A stretch of DNA of 64,000 nt, taken from NCBI GenBank assembly GCA_028622995.1, contig JAJQJQ010000050.1, positions 1,674,001 through 1,738,000 on the forward strand, written 5' to 3'. Below are positions 14,922-24,982 of the stretch, piece after piece. Each line of letters begins with the position of its first letter. Within the stretch, counting starts at the first letter, position 1. The position numbers and the translations under genes were made by a program. The notes beneath the pieces are model-generated. The model searched no databases, had not been told where the DNA came from, and saw only the letters and a list, made by a program, of their open reading frames with translations. Source of the stretch: Panagrolaimus kolymaensis. Its lineage: Eukaryota > Nematoda > Chromadorea > Rhabditida > Panagrolaimidae.

Positions 14922-17900
14922 TTAATTATCGGGAGTGGATGGAACAGAAGTTTGAGTTTGCATATCACAAAATTTTAAATCAGGTTTTTTAAATAAATTT
15001 TTTCTTCGAAACGATGGTCCAATTTTTTTGAGTAATAAAGCCATCTTTTCAATATATGCTTGATTTTCATAAACATATTCCACGCATTCCCACATCATTC
15101 TTGCGAGATCATGATCATCTTTAGTATCCATTGCAATTTCTTTAAATAGCGGCGAACTTAAACGAAAGAATGGTGTTCGAGCACTTGAACACCATGATAA
15201 TGCACGATTTACTGGGGCTCCTTCCGTGGCAGTTACCTACAAAAAAAATTGAGATTATAATTTAATTTTGAAATTTTTTGAACAAAAATTGTCGGGAGTT
15301 GGGAATTTTTAAACCTGACAACATTTTTCTTTTTTTAAATAAAAAACAAGAAACTTTACTGAAATTAATTTTAGTCAAATTTTGCGTAAAAATCACAAAA
15401 ATATAATTTCCTTTGATTTTTTTTGGCTGAAAGTTGCAATAAAGCGCGTATCAAAAAGTTTTGTCAAAACTGAAAAAAGCAAAGAAAATCCGAAAAGTTG
15501 AATGTTTCAACGCTGTGTTTAAAAAAAATTACGGTGGAATCTTTAAAAAAATTAGCTCTTCATTCTGCGAAAAAAATCGTGTCTTAGCAAGAAATTAAAA
15601 AAACGTTTACTTGATCAACAATAATAACTCCCAAATTTTTGATTGCTAAAGCCGCAGCATAAGGGTTAGTTGAAATTTCCAATTGTTCTGGATTAAATGG
15701 AATAGTTGGAATTACTCCCGTTCCAATACTCAAAATACATCCAACTCTAACTTGTTGATGAATGCGTTTATATCGATTTGTGGCATTCCATAAATCAATT
15801 TCAGCTAATAAATCCAGCAAAGGATTATTTGCAATTATTCCGCCATCAATATATTTATTATCAACATTTGCAAAATACGTTGGTGCCGCGGAAGTTCGTC
15901 TTAGCGCTTTCCATAAAGGAAGTTCAAAACTATCAAAATATCCAAGTTCGTCATTTTCTGCATCAGTTAAAGGCAATCGATAATTTCTCATAAATTCTAG
16001 CTGCACTGGAAATACATCCGCTCGAACGGTGGTAAACATTAATCTTGGCCATCGCAAATCACTGAGCATCGTAGTATTTCCCATTTCAGTTTGAATAAAA
16101 GTTTCCAATACATTGGCACTATATGGTCGAACCCAACCATCAAAAACCAAATCTTTGAAACGCAAATAAATCTTTTGACAATCTCGAATTGATTTTCCTT
16201 GACTTAAACCCGCGGCAATTAAAGCGCCAGTGGAAGTTCCAGAAACCCAATCAAAATATTTATAAATTGGTTCACCAATCAATCGCTCAATTTCAACAAT
16301 AGTTTGAATAATTACAAGCCCACGAATTCCACCGCCATCGAGGGAAAGAACATTAATAAAATCGCTTGCATCGCCATTCGCAGCTTTATTTAAAGCTTCC
16401 ATGAGTTCTTCATAAATTTGCTGTAAAACAAAAAATTTAAATATATTTTGGCTCTCGAAACTTAAGTTTCACATATTTTGGATCTTGAAACAGAAACTAA
16501 CAAAAATGGAGTTATGAATATATAATTTGAATAATTTTTGGGTATATCGATACATACCAGAATTTAACGATACTTTTTTAAAGCTAAAGCAATCCTAAAT
16601 TTTTGATACATAAAAACTTACATCTTGGACTTTTCTTTGAATAAAATTTCCATGGCCTTCTGATTCGAAAGTTCTATTTTCAAGTTTCTCTAAATCTGCC
16701 ATAGATCGAGGCGATGAAGTGCATTCAGATAAAGATTTATTTTGTCTTGATTTATTCACGCATCCCGAAACACATCCAAGATTTATTGGTGGACAACGTT
16801 TAGCTCCACAAATTACTAAACTTTTAAGTAAATTTGTTCTAAAAAAAATTATGCATTTTTTTGTTGTTTAAAAATTTATTTATTTTCTTACTCTTTTAAT
16901 TTAGCTGCAACATGTCGAGGACTTTCACCATGAATGTTTACAATATTTGGATTGGCTCCAACTGAAAGAAGCAAACGAGTGATTTGTACAAATCTATTCG
17001 AAACAGCTATGTGTAAAGGTGTATCCCCAGTATGGGTGGTTACATTCAAATCACATCCATATGAAGCCAAAGTAACTATCATCCCAAGTTCTCCTCGGGC
17101 TGTATATAAATGAAGTGCAGCTAAACCAGCTTTATTTTTAGCATTTAAATCTATATTTCTTGCTTGCAAATATAGTAATCCCATTAAAGAAGTTTTATAT
17201 GCGGCTGCATGGAGCACTGTGTTTCCCGTGGCTTCATCTCGTTCATTTAGAAGCTTAGGTTGGGCTGCCAAAAGTGCTCGAATGACACTGAAAAATAAAT
17301 ATGCAAATTTTAAAGCAACTAAAAATTGGAATTCTCTTACTCTGTTGTTTTTCCTTTAGATTGCATCGCTTCAAAGAGAGGACTTCTCCCTGTGGTTCTT
17401 AAACTTAATTCAGCACCAAATCCAAGTAAAGCAGCTAAGCAACGAGGATTGGCATTTCTAATGGCTAATAAAACCGGTGTTATATGATCATCATTAACTG
17501 AATTTACTATAGCTTTAGTTCTTGGATCAGCCCAAACTATTTCAAGCATTTGAACGGATGCTAAAGCAGCATAATGGAGGGCATTATTTCCCACTACATC
17601 TCGAGCAGCAGGATCAGCTCCAATGGATAATAAAAATCTCACAATATCATGTTGATAACTTTCTATTGCAATTTGTAATGGAAATTTTCCTTCTGGTGAT
17701 GAAACAGTGTTTGTAAGCCTGAAATAAATATAAAATAATTAAAAATGCTTTTTATTATTAAACAAAGCTTCGATCATAATCGGAAAAGCACCCGATGTTT
17801 TCGATCATTTACCTCTTAAATATTTTTTTAAAACAAAAGTATTTATTTTAGCGAGTTAAATGTTGAAATAAGGTAAGCTCCTATTCAACACATTTAGCTT

Positions 17901-18763
17901 CGAATGAGAATGCTCCCAAACAAAAATTTACATCGTGTGCTTTTCTTTTCATGATCAACGACCGCTTTTTTAATAGAATATAAACTCAACTTACTCATTT
18001 ATAGAATACCCATTTTCTTTTAAAAATGCTAATCCATCATCAGAAAATACATCATTCCTTCTGCAAGCTATAGCAATGTGAACCATTCTCCAAAGTGGAT
18101 GAAGTTGAAATTGATTTGTCATATCTCGAATAATTTTTCGAATATCTTTCATTTTATCCGCCATTTTTAGTAAAATTCGACAATCTTCACAACGTCGACA
18201 AAAATCTATTGCTTCACCAAAATCATTTGAACGAAATATGCTTAAACTTAAATCTCGATGTTCGCATCGATATGTATAAACTACGTGATGGAGAGGTTCA
18301 CCCGGAGAATTTTTAGCGCTACCTTGAACAACTTTAAGCATAGCAGATTTTTCATTTTGAAGCACTATGGGATATAAAATTTTATGAGCTGATAATAATT
18401 CAATTGGAAAATATACAACTTCATATGGGTCTGCGGGAATCCAATAATCTTCACCAAATACCCTTTCCCTGGCGCTCGACCATAATTCCGTTAGTTTCAT
18501 AGATACTTGAGCGAAAGAGAAAAACCTAAAAACTTTGGAATATATAAATTTTTTAATCGAAAATTAAAATTTACAAACCCTGGTTTATTATTTTGAGATC
18601 GAGCTGCTAAAGTATTCGGAGATGGAGGAGGTGAAAGGGGATTATCTTCTGAATCCATAAGAGTTTCGTCTCCAAAAGGCTGCTCTTGAACCGCGGACAT
18701 AAATATATTTTCTTCTATTTCTAGAGAATGATTATTATTATTTACACCATTTATTTCACCCAT
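14922..18763 (-). CDS. Calcium-independent phospholipase A2 (group VI, PLA2G6-like) with ankyrin repeats
   Basis: Predicted to hydrolyse the acyl ester of glycerophospholipids, acting in membrane remodelling. Seven exons are all in frame: 18579-18763, 17995-18525, 17341-17718, 16892-17287, 16622-16838, 15611-16420 and 14922-15236. They give 943 residues. Ankyrin repeats cover roughly residues 200-500 (for example GNNALHYAA, AGLAALHLYTARGE, TGDTPLHIAVSNR). The patatin domain begins at about 590 with the oxyanion motif DGGGIRG. It has the nucleophile elbow GTSTG (Ser632) and the catalytic Asp in DGGIIANNP (Asp761), so the Ser-Asp dyad is intact. The ankyrin-then-patatin order and the length match group VI iPLA2. 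The first donor used is GTTTGT, chosen because the neighbouring GTAAAT would break frame. No transmembrane segment was seen. Confidence 0.9.
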
Positions 18764-20714
18764 ATTTTTTTTCTAAAAAGACTTTTTTAAACTTTGAAAC
18801 TAAATGTTTAGGTTTCTCAAGACAAAAAACTTCGAAGAATTATTATTACACGTTTAATAGAAAAAAATATTTCATAATAACAGAAAAGAAAAAAAGCGCT
18901 TGCTTTTTTATATATACATGAATCATCCGGAGAAGAAAAAGAAAAAAAGGGGTGAGGTAACGGAAAGAAAGAAATATTTTTTTTTACGTAAATGGAAAAA
19001 CAACAGTTCACAGCAACAAAGAAAAACAAAGCAGTCGATGAAGAATAGCTAAAAGGAAAAAAGATATTGTATTTTTCTTTCTTATGCTTATAAATCAGAT
19101 ATTGATATTCACGATAAGATAAATAAGATAAATAAATGTTCAATGATGAAACAAAACTAAACCATTGAAACTTTTAGTGTAGTTTCTATCAATTTATAAA
19201 AATCCGCCAAAAGCAAAAAAAAGTGCATTGCGAAAAGAGAGAAAATGGACAAAGTACATTCCAGCCAGAAAATAAACAAAAACCAACAACAACGATGATG
19301 ACGACGACCAAAGCCAAGCAAAAAAGACACGACGACTACCACCAAAAAAAGTATTAAAAAAATAGTGGACATGCGCGCAGAAAAAAAAAAAGCACGTGCA
19401 TCGCAGCAACAAGCAAAGCAAGCAAAGGCAAGCAAAGGCAAGCAAAGGATGGGATGTCACCATAGCAAAAAAGAAAAGAGAGATGAAAAGAAAATTTTGA
19501 ATTGATTTGAGTCAAAATTAAAAATATTTTATTTGATTTTACTTTTGACTTTTACGAGTACAATAAAAAAAGAAAAGGGTTGAGTGAATATCGACGAAAA
19601 TTGACTCATTTTTTCAAAGTTTGAAAAAAATAGTTGTATTTTGATGTCCTTCCTCAAAAAAAAAAGTTCATCCATCCACAATCTTGCAAAACTATGTTTG
19701 TTTTTATAGTTAGTTAGTCACCCCAAACAAACTAAGGGAACGACAAGCATGAAAAAAGAAATAAGGAAAGACAAGAAACCCGTCACTGCCACATGCAAAA
19801 AAAAAAAAAACAACGCTGCAAAAAGAAGAAAAGAAATAAAACCGCAACAAACAAGCCAGCTTGCTGCAGCTGAAGGAAAAGAAAAAACGCAAATGGTCTT
19901 ATTTTACGTTCGTAAAATAAGTTGCTTTTGTTTTTTTTGGCAACAATTTTGTCTTTTTTTCTTCATAATTTAAAAAATGCTTAGAGAAACCTCATTATTT
20001 CCTTTCTTCTTCTTTTTTCAATTAAATGGTTTATTATTAAAATACATAAATAATTGAACTAAAATAATGAATATTTTTTTTATAAAAAAAGGTCCATTAA
20101 AAATAACAATGTGTATTAAACAAGTCCGATCCGAAACTTTTCTCAATGTAATTAAATTCTCCATATTTTTTCAAAGTTATTTAGGGTAAAAAAATAAAAA
20201 TAAATTTATATGGAACGTAACTCTTTTCCAACCTCGAAGTTGTTACAGCCACATGAGGTCAAAAATGTAAAGGTATTGAAAAAAATAAGTGAGGAGGAGA
20301 CAAAGTATACACAGATCATTAAAAAAAATATGTATGAGTCAAAAAAAACTTCCATGTCAACACTTTTTTTTATAAAGTAAAAAAAACACATCATTCACAT
20401 TTATTTACATGTCCATATTTTTTGTTTTGAATATTTTAATATATATTTTTTTATTTTTGTAAAATAAAATATGTAATTTTTTTAAATTTGAAAACCATGT
20501 TACCAATGGGCCAGTTCCTAATACGCAACGTTATGAATTTAATTTTACTATAGAAATCCCTAATTTGTCATTTGAAAAATTAAAATTGAAAAAAATTTTT
20601 ACTTAAAAATTTAAACTCAACAAATGCAGTTTTATTATCTAATTTGGCAAAAGAAATTCAAAGTTTACTACTAATTAAAAAAAAAACAATTTTTTTCATT
20701 GACAACGATAAAAG
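18764..20714. other. Gene-free stretch, 1.95 kb
   Basis: Lies between the iPLA2 start and the BTB-MATH stop, so it should hold the iPLA2 promoter. Very A-rich on the plus strand. A short direct repeat of GCAAAG(GC)A occurs at about 19409-19447. Overlapping open frames (19157-19463) are low-complexity Phe/Leu strings and were not accepted as genes. Confidence 0.5.
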
Positions 20715-21918
20715 TTAAGTACTGCAAACCTTTGAAACTAATCTTTTAAGTAAACTATTTTTGATTTGACCATTAAGTCTTTCAATATAAGTAACAGCTT
20801 CCGAAGATTTCAACGATTCATACAAAAGATAAAAGCATTTTTGATAAAGTTTCTCAGCATCGGTAGCAAAAGAAATATTTGTAAAAATACAAACGTTGCA
20901 CCCAGATAATTTTTCAATCATTGTTTTTTCAAGCTCTTCCTAAACAAAAATATTTTAATGAAAAAAGAATTCAAATTTTTTTATAATTAAAAATACTTAC
21001 AAAAAGTTCATTCATTTCATATTTTTGTGAAAATGAAAGAAGATCAGCCATGTCCTGGGCTGGCATTTCATCATCCAAAGGCTGATCATAGCAATACATA
21101 ATTGCCTGTTGAACTACTTCAAACAAGTAACCTCCAATTTTTAGAGTGTTGAGCTTTGGAACTTCGGAATTTTCAGCTTTAATTCCCAATAATTTTGAGA
21201 GAACCGGCGATCGACGACTAATGGCGTCTTTATGAACCTATTGAAATATTTATTTGATTACTATTAAAGTATATATATTCCACTTACTTTTATTTGCTTT
21301 TTATGAACTTCAATTATAACATCTTTCCCATTTTCATCTTCCCAATCAAACGAATTCAAACATTTTTCTTTCAATATTTTTGGCTTTAAGTGTTCAATAG
21401 AATCAAATGTTAAGGTTCCAGTAAGCTCAATGCATACTTCTCCATCGACAATATAATTATTTTTGGGATCGAAAAATTCTGTTGGCAGACAAAAACATCC
21501 TCCCCAACCGTTTGTTTCTTCAAAAGTGTTATTAGCATTAATTTCATCATTTGCTGATGCACAAGTAATTTTAAAATTCGCTTGAATATCTTTAGTTTCT
21601 TTCATTTCTAAATATAAAAAACAATAAACTTTTTTTTCATTTTCGCTTTCATTTTTGTTTTCATTTTCCTCTTCATTTATAAAACTTAAATCGAGTTCAA
21701 GATAATATTGAATATTTGGGTTTGATGGAACATCAAACTTTTGGCTCTCCACCTTATCTTCTTTTGCATTTCTTAAACTTTCTTCTTTTATATTCCATTC
21801 AACCGCAATTGGAACAGATATTTTCTTAAAAAATAAAAATCATTTTCAAAAATTTGATAAATTAGCAACAATGACTTACGTTAGAATGTGGACGTTTACG
21901 AGATGACGATCCTTCCAT
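20715..21918 (-). CDS. BTB-MATH protein (bath/SPOP-like)
   Basis: Likely a substrate adaptor for a Cullin-3 ubiquitin ligase: MATH binds substrate, BTB binds Cul3. Four exons in frame (21880-21918, 21288-21824, 21001-21237, 20715-20939) give 345 residues. The MATH domain is at about 14-150, starting ISVPIAVEWNIK, with GWGGCFCLPTEFFDP and YIVDGEVCIELTG. BTB is at about 165-290, with VHKDAISRRSPVLSKLLG, GGYLFEVVQQAIMYCYD and MADLLSFSQKYEMNELF. A helical C-terminal tail of about 75 residues resembles the BACK-like 3-box region. The start MEGSSSRKRPHSN is basic, and could help nuclear localisation. The family is strongly expanded in nematodes, so no one-to-one orthologue is claimed. Confidence 0.85.
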
Positions 21919-22913
21919 TATAAAATAATATAAAAATAGACGGATTTTAAAACTTCAAATTAATAACAATAAGTTTTTTAAGCCCAATGGTTCCTCGAAA
22001 TAAACGCAGCAAAAAAATAAAGAAATGGGATACTCGTAATGAATTTCTCACATGATCGCAAAAAAAAAATAATAAACAAGTATGTGACCTTAATTTGTGA
22101 AAGCGTCGCTCAAAGCAAAAAGCACAATGAAAACTTTTTTCTTCTTTTCTTTTTTATGGCGCTAACGATGAACTTTATTGCTCTAAAACATCATTTACAT
22201 TTTCTTTCTTTTAAGGCATATAATATTTGCTCGCGCAACCAAGAAAAATCGAAAGTATTTTTAGCAAAAATTTTGTGCAATTCGAAAACAAAGCCACATA
22301 TTAAAAAAAAGTAAAGAAATATGTTTTGTTATTAGAAATAAACTAAGAATTCTGAAGGAAAAAAAGATAATCTTCGTTCCATAATTTTGTAGCTTTCACT
22401 TTCAAAAACAAAATTATTGATTTAAAATTTAAATGCAAATTTTTATTGTTGTGAAAGAGATAAATAATTTCAATCAATCATCATCTCTGCAATTAACATG
22501 AACCTTATATTCATACCGTATCATTTTAACTTTGATGTTAATGTATATACTGCACTTATTTGTTAGAGTAAACTGTCAAAGAATTTTTCAGATGTGTTAG
22601 CAAATTCATAACCGTTGTACAAAGCCTTTAAAGTTAGTTCGATTCTTTAAAAAAAAATGGTGGTGCCAACCCAATGTTTTAAGCCTTTTGTTTGACAAAA
22701 AATACAACAAAAAAACTCTTTATAAATTTGTTTTTAATGATTCAAATTAGCTAGGCCAAATTTTTCATTGGATATTAATTACTTTTTTTTCTGCACCTGT
22801 ATTTTGGCTTACTTATCTCTGAGATTGAAGGTCAAAACGTTTATGGCACACACGTCCAGGTTCGCAATTGTGCCGAATTTTTCTTATTCGAATCTCCTTT
22901 ATTTTCTTTATTT
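21919..22913. other. Gene-free stretch, 1.0 kb
   Basis: Upstream of the BTB-MATH gene. AT-rich; the open frame at 22039-22314 has no domain, no clear splice sites and no family resemblance. No repeats with clear boundaries were seen. Confidence 0.45.
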
Positions 22914-23346
22914 TTGGTGGTTAAAATGAAGGTTGTTTTTGCATATTTTCTTTTTTTCTTGTTTTTTCAAGTAACACTAAGCTCTGTAGCAGTGGGACGT
23001 TGTAAGAAACAAGAAACATGTTTCGCAAACAATTTTCAAAATTCAAGGAAGATTTTCTACATAATATATAAAAAACTTAAAAAGATTTACGTTTTCCGTG
23101 TTATTATCATCAGTTTTTTGCTTTTTTGTTAGTAAATTATAAAATTATTTTAGGAGACGTATTGACTCTATTTGCTTATTTTGTTGACTGGGTAATGGAA
23201 TGTGTGATTGGTAAAGTATGATAAATTGCTGATTTATTAAGATAAAAAAATAAAGAGATGATAATTAAAAATAACGAGGGCAGGTGTAAATGTCCACATC
23301 GAGAATTATTTCCATTAATGCCTTTTAGTAACAATACTGGCATGTA
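22914..23346 (+). CDS. Possible small secreted protein, gene model unresolved
   Basis: An ATG at 22925 begins a strong signal-peptide-like stretch (MKVVFAYFLFFLFFQVTLSS) followed by GRCKKQETC. Further open segments follow at about 23153-23211 and 23283-23346 (KCPHRELFPLMPF), bounded by AG and GT dinucleotides. I could not find donor and acceptor pairs that keep one frame throughout. The 3' part overlaps the antisense ShKT tail remnant at 23327-23472. It may be a short secreted cysteine-containing protein or an accidental frame. Confidence 0.22.
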
Positions 23347-23466
23347 ATGGGGCAAAGGTTGTTAAAAGCTTTCGAAGTACAAATATCCCAGCCGCCGAGC
23401 CAATACTTTTTTGTGTTTACACAATACTGTGGATAAGGCTCATAGCATTCATTCAATCCGCAAAGA
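23327..23466 (-). pseudogene. Stranded third ShKT domain of the astacin gene
   Basis: Read on the minus strand, 23466 down to the TAA at 23327 encodes a cysteine pattern beginning CGLNECYEPYPQYC and ending NNLCPITCQYCY. This is a ShKT-type six-cysteine module. It sits in frame with, and directly after, the second ShKT of the astacin gene once the foldback element (23467-24967) and one copy of its target duplication are removed. It is now cut off twice: by the TGA at 24983-24985 and by the transposon. Confidence 0.7.
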
Positions 23467-24967
23467 GACGGCGCCATTTTTAAAGATCGAGATTTACGGA
23501 TATGAAATTTAACGATTCTTGTTTACGGATGGGAATATTACCGATAAAGATTTAAGGATTTTTATTAAAAGACATGATTTTTAAAGATATTTGTTCACGG
23601 ACTGGATTTTTAAAGAATGCATTTTTGACGATAGAATTTTGGGTATACAAATTTTAAAGATAAATTATTTGGGGACAGATGCTTGCTTATAGATTTTTAA
23701 AGATTTTTACTAAAAGATTGGAATTTTACTGATTTCATCTTAAAAGACCGCTTTTTTACAGATTTTTATTTACTGATTTTATTTTAAAGATTTATTTTTA
23801 CGGATCTGACATTAGCGGATATTCATTTAATGTCACTCCTTATGAAAATGAAATCTGAAAAAATTTTATTTTTCGTTTTTGCTTTTCTTGTTCAAACCAA
23901 AATGATAAAAAACGATTTGAAAACGCTTGTTAGACAACCAAAGAAAGGTGATTTTTTTGTTTCAAACATTTTTTTCACCCAATTTTTTTGTGTTTTCTTT
24001 TTTACCATTATTTAAATATAAAAAAACGTTTAAAATTTATTTAGAATAAAAAAGCATTCAATCACTATTATTATTACAAATTCCTTTTTTAAATTAATCA
24101 TAAAAATTCGGCTGAGGGATATTTGCTGGTTTTGAATTTTGGATTACACCACTAGATACATAACCATTTTGTGGCTGAGCTGGAGCATAAATATGCTGGG
24201 ATGGTGGAGGTTGATTGGCATATGGTGGTGGAGCTGAATCGAAAAAATCTCGGGTGCTTCAAAACGTTTTATTACGAATGATTTATATTTTTTTGCATTA
24301 TATTTATTTCTTTTTTGTAAAACTTTATTAACAATCTCGAATTAAAAAAGGAATTTGTAATAATAATAGTGATTGAATGCTTTTTTATTCTAAATAAATT
24401 TTAAACGTTTTTTTATATTTAAATAATGGTAAAAAAGAAAACACAAAAAAATTGGGTGAAAAAAATGTTTGAAACAAAAAAATCACCTTTCTTTGGTTGT
24501 CTAACAAGCGTTTTCAAATCGTTTTTTATCATTTTGGTTTGAACAAGAAAAGCAAAAACGAAAAATAAAATTTTTTCAGATTTCATTTTCATAAGGAGTG
24601 ACATTAAATGAATATCCGCTAATGTCAGATCCGTAAAAATAAATCTTTAAAATAAAATCAGTAAATAAAAATCTGTAAAAAAGCGGTCTTTTAAGATGAA
24701 ATCAGTAAAATTCCAATCTTTTAGTAAAAATCTTTAAAAATCTATAAGCAAGCATCTGTCCCCAAATAATTTATCTTTAAAATTTATGTACCCAATATTC
24801 TATCATCAAAAATGCAATCTTTACAGTCCCCATCCGTAAATAACAAATTCTTATAAATCTATCTTTATTTTTAAATCAGTAAAAATGATATCTTTAATAG
24901 TCTATCGGTAAACAGATATCGTTAAATTTCATATCCGTAAATCTCGATCTTTAAAAATGGCGCCGTC
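23467..24967. mobile_element. Foldback (long inverted repeat) transposon inserted in an astacin exon
   Basis: A 1501-bp element flanked by 7-bp direct repeats GCAAAGA (23460-23466 and 24968-24974). Arms 23467-24092 and 24342-24967 are inverted copies starting GACGGCGCCATTTTTAAAGA. The inner 330 bp or so are nearly identical, while a stretch near 23520-23640 has diverged and consists of short TTAAAGAT/TTACGGAT units. The loop is 24093-24341. No transposase is visible, so it is non-autonomous. Long inverted arms with a 7-10 bp duplication suggest a Mutator-like (MULE) or foldback class, but the superfamily is not proven. Confidence 0.85.
24094..24604 (-). CDS. Two-exon small secreted proline-rich protein carried inside the foldback element
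   Basis: Exon 1 (24487-24604) encodes a start plus a hydrophobic signal-like segment (KILFFVFAFLVQTK) and ends with a GTGATT donor. Exon 2 (24094-24233), in the loop, starts after TTTTTCGATTCAG. It encodes a Pro/Tyr/Gln-rich tail (PPPYANQPPPSQHIY, ending PQPNFYD-stop). The junction keeps frame, giving 85 residues. Exon 1 is also present in the other arm (23830-23947, plus strand), where it has no matching second exon. Either the element captured host exons or this is its own cargo. Expression is unknown. Confidence 0.45.
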
Positions 24968-24982
24968 GCAAAGATTGCAACT

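Noticed and set aside
19157..19463. Two Phe/Leu/Cys-rich minus-strand frames resembling signal or membrane segments
   Set aside because: The composition comes from an A-rich plus strand with CAAG/GCAAAG repeats; no neighbouring exon continues them.
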